From Humimonas sp964465015 (GTDB lineage Bacteria > Gemmatimonadota > Gemmatimonadetes > Palauibacterales > Palauibacteraceae): a DNA stretch of 9,244 bases. The first letter of the stretch is position 1, and every line of letters begins with the position of its first letter. The translations under genes were made by a program, and so were the position numbers. This document shows, piece by piece, positions 5,483 to 9,244 of this stretch. The notes under the pieces were generated by a model. That model was not told the DNA's origin, made no database searches, and worked only from the letters and a program-made list of their open reading frames with translations. The stretch lies in assembly GCA_964465015.1 (NCBI GenBank), contig CAYXHP010000089.1, positions 1-9,244 of the forward strand, written 5' to 3'.

Positions 5483-6616
5483 TCAGCGCCCTCGCACGTA
5501 GTGGAGCCGCTCGCGCACCCGGTCGCGGGCGTAGCGTCGGTGGGGCCCGTCCCCGTCGCTCCGGTAGCGCCGGTAGGGCCGCCCGAACGTCCGGTAGCTG
5601 TCCGGGTCTCCCCAGCCGCGGAAGGCCGACTCGATCACCTCCGCCTCCAGCAGCCCCTCGTCGTTGTAGCTGAGAAGGAGGTGGCGCGCGTCGGCCGCTT
5701 CCAGGAGCCCCGCCAGGGCCGCTTCGCACGCCCCACGCCGGCACCAGTCCGAGCGCCGCTCCTCGTCCGGGATGAGCCCCGTCTTCCCGCGCAGCTCCGG
5801 CGCCTCGTCCCACCCCTCGGCCAGGAGCTCGGGGATGTGGTAGTAGGCGGGGTACTGGCGCTCGTTGTAGGGAGGGTCGAGATAGACGAGGTCGACGCTT
5901 CCCCGCTCCGCCAGGAGGCGGGCCGCGGCGCCCCGCCACGCCGTGCTTCCCGAGGCGCCGTTCCGCGCTTTCACGGGACGGAGCGGGCGGAGCTCGAGCG
6001 GGCGGAGCGCGTTGGGCTGCAGCGTCTTCACGAAGGAAGCGTACACGCCCGTGGTGTTGGCCACCCGGTCGGCCGCTTCGATGAGGGTGGCCAGGAGGAG
6101 CTGCTCGGCCTCCCCGTCCAGGTGCCCCCCCACCCGCCACGCCGTCACCCTGTCGCGAATCGCGTCGATGCGCCGGGCGTTCTCCGGCGTGAAGTACATG
6201 CGGCCATGGCCGCGGCCGTCCTCGCCCGCCAGCGTGTAGTGCTCGGTCACGAATCCGTGCCGGGGCTCGAGGGCCGACAGGCGCTGGAGGACCGCCGTGT
6301 AGGAGACCCTGGAGCGGCGGCGACCGCCGTCGGTCGTGGCGCGGACTCCGCGGTTCGACTCGCGCCCGCCCCGGGGCCGACCGGCCGGCACGCGGTAGCG
6401 CGGCGTGCGGTCCAGCTGCACGCGGGCCACCTGGAGGGCATAGGAGCAGGCCAGGAGGTCGCCGGCGTGCACGCGCCAGCCGCGCTGCTTGAGGGCGCGG
6501 GCCACGCTGGCCGTGCCGGCGAACGGGTCGCAGGCCACGCCCGGCTCGATCCCGAGCCTCTCCACCGTTCCGACCAGGAAGGGGAGGAGCCGCGTCTTGT
6601 TGCCCAGGAAGCGCAT
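5483..6616 (-). CDS. D12-class adenine-specific DNA methyltransferase
   Basis: A 377-residue SAM-dependent enzyme expected to methylate the N6 of adenine in a short DNA site. The opening MRFLGNKTRLLPFL (1-14) is the usual start of the D12/COG3392-like group. Motif I, DPFAGTASVA (30-39), binds SAM, and the catalytic motif IV is DPPYNERQY (247-255). Motif I before motif IV is the alpha-type order of Dam-like enzymes. LLLSYNDEGL (313-322) and the basic tail RRYRSDGDGPHRRYARDR (349-366) also fit. Residues 72-104 are an Arg/Gly-rich stretch that looks like a low-complexity insertion. No restriction endonuclease, helicase or specificity gene is nearby, so it appears to be an orphan methylase or part of a system without a visible partner. 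The ATG at 6614-6616 is the first start in the frame; the ribosome site is weak. The target site cannot be read from the sequence. Confidence 0.88.
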   Translation of the reverse strand: MRFLGNKTRLLPFLVGTVERLGIEPGVACDPFAGTASVARALKQRGWRVHAGDLLACSYALQVARVQLDRTPRYRVPAGRPRGGRESNRGVRATTDGGRRRSRVSYTAVLQRLSALEPRHGFVTEHYTLAGEDGRGHGRMYFTPENARRIDAIRDRVTAWRVGGHLDGEAEQLLLATLIEAADRVANTTGVYASFVKTLQPNALRPLELRPLRPVKARNGASGSTAWRGAAARLLAERGSVDLVYLDPPYNERQYPAYYHIPELLAEGWDEAPELRGKTGLIPDEERRSDWCRRGACEAALAGLLEAADARHLLLSYNDEGLLEAEVIESAFRGWGDPDSYRTFGRPYRRYRSDGDGPHRRYARDRVRERLHYVRGR

Positions 6617-6682
6617 GGCCTGCCGCCGCTGCGGGACGAGGAGGTGCCGGGCGCGGGAACGCCCTGCGCGGGCGCCCCGCCC

Positions 6683-6710
6683 AGAATAGGGATCGGGGGC
6701 GTCCGGACAA
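6683..6710 (-). promoter_or_regulatory. Candidate sigma70-type promoter for the methyltransferase
   Basis: On the minus strand, TTGTCC (6710-6705) and TATTCT (6688-6683) are separated by 16 nt; each matches four of six consensus bases. Transcription would begin near 6676, leaving about a 60-nt leader before the methyltransferase ATG. This is one of the few AT-containing spots in the 197-nt divergent gap 6617-6813. In that gap I see no gene and no comparable promoter for the plus-strand glycosyltransferase. Confidence 0.35.
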
Positions 6711-6813
6711 AGGGTGGACCGGCCCGCGCCCGCCGTGCCGACGGTCCGGGAGGTCGGCGTGGGGCCGGCGGTCGGCGCAGCGCCGGTGGTCCGCGTGGCC
6801 CTTCCGGGCGGCG

Positions 6814-8163
6814 GTGGCGGGCGTGAAGCCGCGCCGCCGCGTCCCGGGCGCCGCCGTGCGGGTCTGGAGCCTGGCCGTGGAGGCGGCCCGGCCGCTCCTC
6901 CCGCTGGTGGCGCTGGGGTCCCCGAAGGTGGCTCGGGCCGTGGCCTGCCGCCGGGGCGCGACGCAGCGGCTCGAGGCGTGGGCGCGCGAGAGTCGCGATC
7001 CCTCCCTGCCGGCCCTGTGGCTCCACGCCGCTTCGGCCGGCGAGATCCTCGGAGTGGCCCCGGCCCTGGCCCTCCTCCGTGAGCGTCGGCCGCTGCAGCT
7101 CGTGGTCACCTGGTTCTCGCCTTCCGGCGAGGAGGCGGCCGGCTCCCTGTCGCCCGACGTGGGCGAGTGCCTCCCGCTCGACACCCTGCGCGAGACGGGC
7201 CGCGCGCTGGACGCCGTGCGTCCGGACGCGCTGGTGTTCGCCAAGCTCGACCTGTGGCCCGGCCTCGTGGCGGCGGCCGCCGCTCGCTCGGTGCCGCTCG
7301 TCCTGGTGAACGGGACGGTGAGCCCCGGGAGCTCGCGTCTCCGCTGGCCCGCCCGCTCCCTCCTCGCCCGCACCTACCGGAGCCTGGACGCGTGCGGCGC
7401 CGTCTCCGGTGACGACGCGGCGCGGCTCCGCGTCCTCGGGGTGCGCCCCGAGACCATCGAGATCATCGGCGACGGCGCCTTCGACCGCGCCGCGGCCCGG
7501 ATCGACGCGGCGCGGCGGCCCGGCTCCGAGGCGTCACGTCTCCCGGAGAAGCTCGGGACCGGAGGAGGCGCGGCGGGCCCGCGCCTCCCCGTGCTGCTCG
7601 GGGGCTCCACGTGGCCGGCCGACGAGGAGCTGCTCCTCGCGGCGGCCGCGGCCTGCCGGGCGGCCGGCCATCCGGTGGCGCTGGCCCTCGCGCCCCACGA
7701 GCCCGGCCCCGCCGCCATCGCCCGCATCGAGGCGGCGAGCCTGCGCCACCTGGGCCGCCGGCCGAGGCTGTGGTCGGAGCCGGGAGGCGAGCGCGCGGCC
7801 GGCCCCGGACCTCTCGTCATCGACCGGATGGGGCTCCTGGCCGGGCTGTACGCGTACGCGGACGTGGCGTGGGTGGGAGGCGGCCTGGGCCGGGACGGGC
7901 TGCACTCCGTGATCGAGCCGGCGGCGGCGGGGATCCCCGTCCTGTTCGGCCCGCGGCACGACCGGCGCGAGGCGGCCGACCTCCTGGAGCGGGGCGGGGC
8001 ACTGGAGGCGGCCGACGCGCGCGCCGCCGCGGCACTGCTGGAGCGGCTGCTGGCCGACCCGGGGGAGCGGGAGCGGCGGGGCGCCGCGGCCCGAGCCTAC
8101 GTGGAGAAAGGCGGGGGCGCCGCCCTCCGCACGGCCGACCTGGTGGAGCGCCTCCTCGGCTGA
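6814..8163 (+). CDS. waaA: KdtA/WaaA-like 3-deoxy-D-manno-octulosonic acid transferase
   Basis: A GT-B glycosyltransferase of the family that moves Kdo from CMP-Kdo onto lipid IVA at the inner face of the cytoplasmic membrane. The product is 449 residues against about 425 usual. A short hydrophobic N-terminal region (about 14-40) fits a membrane-anchor segment. LWLHAASAGEIL (68-79) carries E77, equivalent to the catalytic Glu of the WaaA family. The N-terminal domain goes on to KLDLWPGL (144-151), where typical members have ETELWP. The C-terminal domain has LLGGSTWPADEEL (261-273), LYAYADVAWVGGGLGRDGLH (345-364) and EPAAAGIPVLFGP (368-380). The usual GGHN before EPAA reads GLHSVIEPAA. The fold assignment is secure; the exact sugar donor or acceptor is less so because of these changes. 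The start is GTG 6814 with no strong ribosome site; GTG 6823 is an alternative. Confidence 0.85.
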   Translation: MAGVKPRRRVPGAAVRVWSLAVEAARPLLPLVALGSPKVARAVACRRGATQRLEAWARESRDPSLPALWLHAASAGEILGVAPALALLRERRPLQLVVTWFSPSGEEAAGSLSPDVGECLPLDTLRETGRALDAVRPDALVFAKLDLWPGLVAAAAARSVPLVLVNGTVSPGSSRLRWPARSLLARTYRSLDACGAVSGDDAARLRVLGVRPETIEIIGDGAFDRAAARIDAARRPGSEASRLPEKLGTGGGAAGPRLPVLLGGSTWPADEELLLAAAAACRAAGHPVALALAPHEPGPAAIARIEAASLRHLGRRPRLWSEPGGERAAGPGPLVIDRMGLLAGLYAYADVAWVGGGLGRDGLHSVIEPAAAGIPVLFGPRHDRREAADLLERGGALEAADARAAAALLERLLADPGERERRGAAARAYVEKGGGAALRTADLVERLLG

Positions 8164-8170
8164 GGGGAGA

Positions 8171-8434
8171 TCAGCCCCCGACGTCCTCCTTGCGCGGCCA
8201 GCTCCCGTCCGGGGCGCCACCGCCCCCGGCGATGGTCGGCTTGGGACCGAGAACGAACCAGATGATGCAGCCGATGATCGGGCAGGCCACGATGACCGCG
8301 GACCACAGGAGCTTCTCCTTCCGGGAGGCCCGCGCCCGGAACACCAGCGCCACCGACCACAGGTCGACGGCCGCGAGGAGCACCACCAGGAGCCAGCGGG
8401 TGTCGATGCGGGCCGCGAGTTCGAGCGGATGCAC
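8171..8434 (-). CDS. Small PLDc_N-domain membrane protein
   Basis: An 87-residue protein with two membrane segments, about residues 14-32 (WLLVVLLAAVDLWSVALVF) and 43-63 (LWSAVIVACPIIGCIIWFVLG), joined by a basic loop (RARASRKEK). The second segment with PIIGCIIWFVLGPKP follows the PLDc_N pattern, the membrane module found at the N-terminus of cardiolipin synthases and also as stand-alone short proteins. There is no HKD catalytic motif, so it is not itself a phospholipase or synthase. The tail (about 65-87) is glycine-rich and soluble. The start is GTG at 8432-8434; an in-frame stop lies three codons upstream, which leaves no other start, although the GGAGG sits only 1 nt before it. The gene ends 7 nt from the convergent glycosyltransferase stop and follows the ABC transporter gene on the same strand after 92 nt. 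Function unknown. Confidence 0.75.
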   Translation of the reverse strand: MHPLELAARIDTRWLLVVLLAAVDLWSVALVFRARASRKEKLLWSAVIVACPIIGCIIWFVLGPKPTIAGGGGAPDGSWPRKEDVGG

Positions 8435-8526
8435 GCCTCCGGCCTACGCGGCGGTCCGATGCGGCGGATGTCCGCGACCGACCCCCCGGCCGAGCGCCGG
8501 ACCGAGCTTCGAGCCGGGTCCCGTCA

Positions 8527-9244
8527 CTAGGCGGCCGCGGTGGAGGTGGAGGCGAACTGCAGCTGGTGGAGCCGGGCATAGATGCCGCCCTTCTCCAGCA
8601 GCTCCTCGTGCGTCCCGGCTTCGCGGATCTTGCCGTGGTGGAGGACCAGGATGGCGTCGGCGCTCCGAATGGTGGACAGCCGGTGCGCCACCACCAGGCT
8701 GGTGCGGTCCTCCATGAGCTCCTCCAGCGCCACCTCGATCTGCGCTTCGATCTCCGAGTCCACCGAGCTCGTGGCCTCGTCCAGGAGGAGGATGGGCGGG
8801 TCGCCGGCCAGGGCGCGCGCGAAGCTGAGGAGCTGGCGCTCCCCGACGCTCAGGTGGCTCCCGCGCTCCCCGAGCGGCCGGTCCCAGCCGCCCGCCAGCC
8901 GCTCGATGTGGCGGTCGACGCCCACGCGCCGCGCCGCCTCCAGCATGCGCTCGTCCGTGACCTCGGGCCGGTCCAGGCGGACGTTACGGGCCGCGCTCCC
9001 CGAGAACAGGTAGATGTCCTGGAGGACGAGCCCCATCTTCGAGCGTAATTCCCGAAGCGAGATGTCGCGGATGTCCACCCCGTCCAGCGTGATGCGTCCC
9101 TTCTGCGGCTCGTAGAAGCGCATGAGGAGGCTGATGATCGTGGTCTTCCCCTCGCCGGTGGGTCCCACGATCGCCACGCGCTGGCCGGGCTCGACCGTGA
9201 AGTCCACGCCCTCCAGCACCCACTCGCGCCGCGGCCCCTCGCCC
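8527..9244 (-). CDS. ABC exporter, C-terminal ATP-binding domain (partial)
   Basis: The reading frame continues without a stop to the right edge, so the transmembrane part and the true start lie outside; 238 residues are visible. They form a complete nucleotide-binding domain, numbered here from the edge: Walker A GPTGEGKT (27-34), Q-loop MGLVLQD (70-76), signature LSVGERQ (131-137), Walker B ILLLDE (151-156) with catalytic Glu156, D-loop SSVD (159-162) and H-switch VVAHR with His187. The sequence just inside the edge (GPRREWVLEGVDF) is typical of the linker after an exporter transmembrane domain. The LSVGERQLLSFARAL and DEATSSVDSE wording is common in one subunit of heterodimeric exporters (YheH/MdlB/TM288-like) but also fits MsbA-type homodimers, so a lipid A-flippase role beside the Kdo transferase is possible but unproven. 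The GTG at 9217-9219 is internal and not a start. Confidence 0.93.
   Translation of the reverse strand, partial: GEGPRREWVLEGVDFTVEPGQRVAIVGPTGEGKTTIISLLMRFYEPQKGRITLDGVDIRDISLRELRSKMGLVLQDIYLFSGSAARNVRLDRPEVTDERMLEAARRVGVDRHIERLAGGWDRPLGERGSHLSVGERQLLSFARALAGDPPILLLDEATSSVDSEIEAQIEVALEELMEDRTSLVVAHRLSTIRSADAILVLHHGKIREAGTHEELLEKGGIYARLHQLQFASTSTAAA

Noticed and set aside
5501..6826. Long plus-strand open frame opposite the methyltransferase
   Set aside because: No recognisable domain, and the product is Val/Gly/Pro/Arg-biased as expected of the complement of a GC-rich gene.
5337..7373. Very long minus-strand open frame across the methyltransferase and glycosyltransferase regions
   Set aside because: Composition is Arg/Pro/Ala low complexity in another frame of the methyltransferase, which has full family motifs; it is a GC shadow.
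8486..8521. Hairpins CCGGC/GCCGG (8486-8500) and GGACC/GGTCC (8499-8521) after the ABC exporter gene
   Set aside because: Stems of only 5 bp that share bases, with no T-tract on the transcribed strand; in DNA this GC-rich they are expected by chance.

Overview
This is a GC-rich chromosomal stretch (roughly 70% G+C by eye) with closely packed genes on both strands. It looks like ordinary chromosome of a Gram-negative-type bacterium: a WaaA/KdtA-like Kdo transferase implies a lipid A-type outer membrane. The very GC-rich codons, a divergent leucyl-tRNA synthetase and a cysteine-bearing YggX would fit a phylum such as Gemmatimonadota, but that is an inference I cannot prove from the sequence. 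No rRNA, tRNA, CRISPR array, insertion sequence or phage gene is visible.

Layout. Left end, plus strand: the C-terminal half of an O-acetylhomoserine sulfhydrylase (MetY), overlapping or abutting a small CoA-binding protein, then after 73 nt leuS. Next, minus strand and convergent with leuS, comes a YggX-type Fe(2+)-trafficking protein with two extra CxxC pairs. A divergent 100-nt gap with a strong hairpin leads to a plus-strand block: a small membrane protein, infC (IF-3) that appears to start at an AUC codon, and an unrecognised helical 104-residue protein. That last gene ends 1 nt from the end of a minus-strand D12-class adenine DNA methyltransferase with no visible restriction partner. 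A 197-nt divergent gap separates the methyltransferase from a plus-strand KdtA-like glycosyltransferase. On the minus strand at the right end are a small PLDc_N-type membrane protein and the C-terminal nucleotide-binding domain of an ABC exporter, cut by the window edge.

How the genes relate. MetY and the CoA-binding protein form a probable sulfur-amino-acid transcription unit, possibly read on into leuS. leuS and infC are core translation genes. The Kdo transferase and the ABC exporter may both serve the envelope, but the exporter's motifs resemble heterodimeric drug exporters as much as MsbA. I do not see a multi-gene novel system. The points most worth checking are the non-canonical infC start, the HVGN version of the LeuRS HIGH motif, the four-cysteine YggX, the divergent KdtA motifs, the orphan methyltransferase and the unknown protein after infC.
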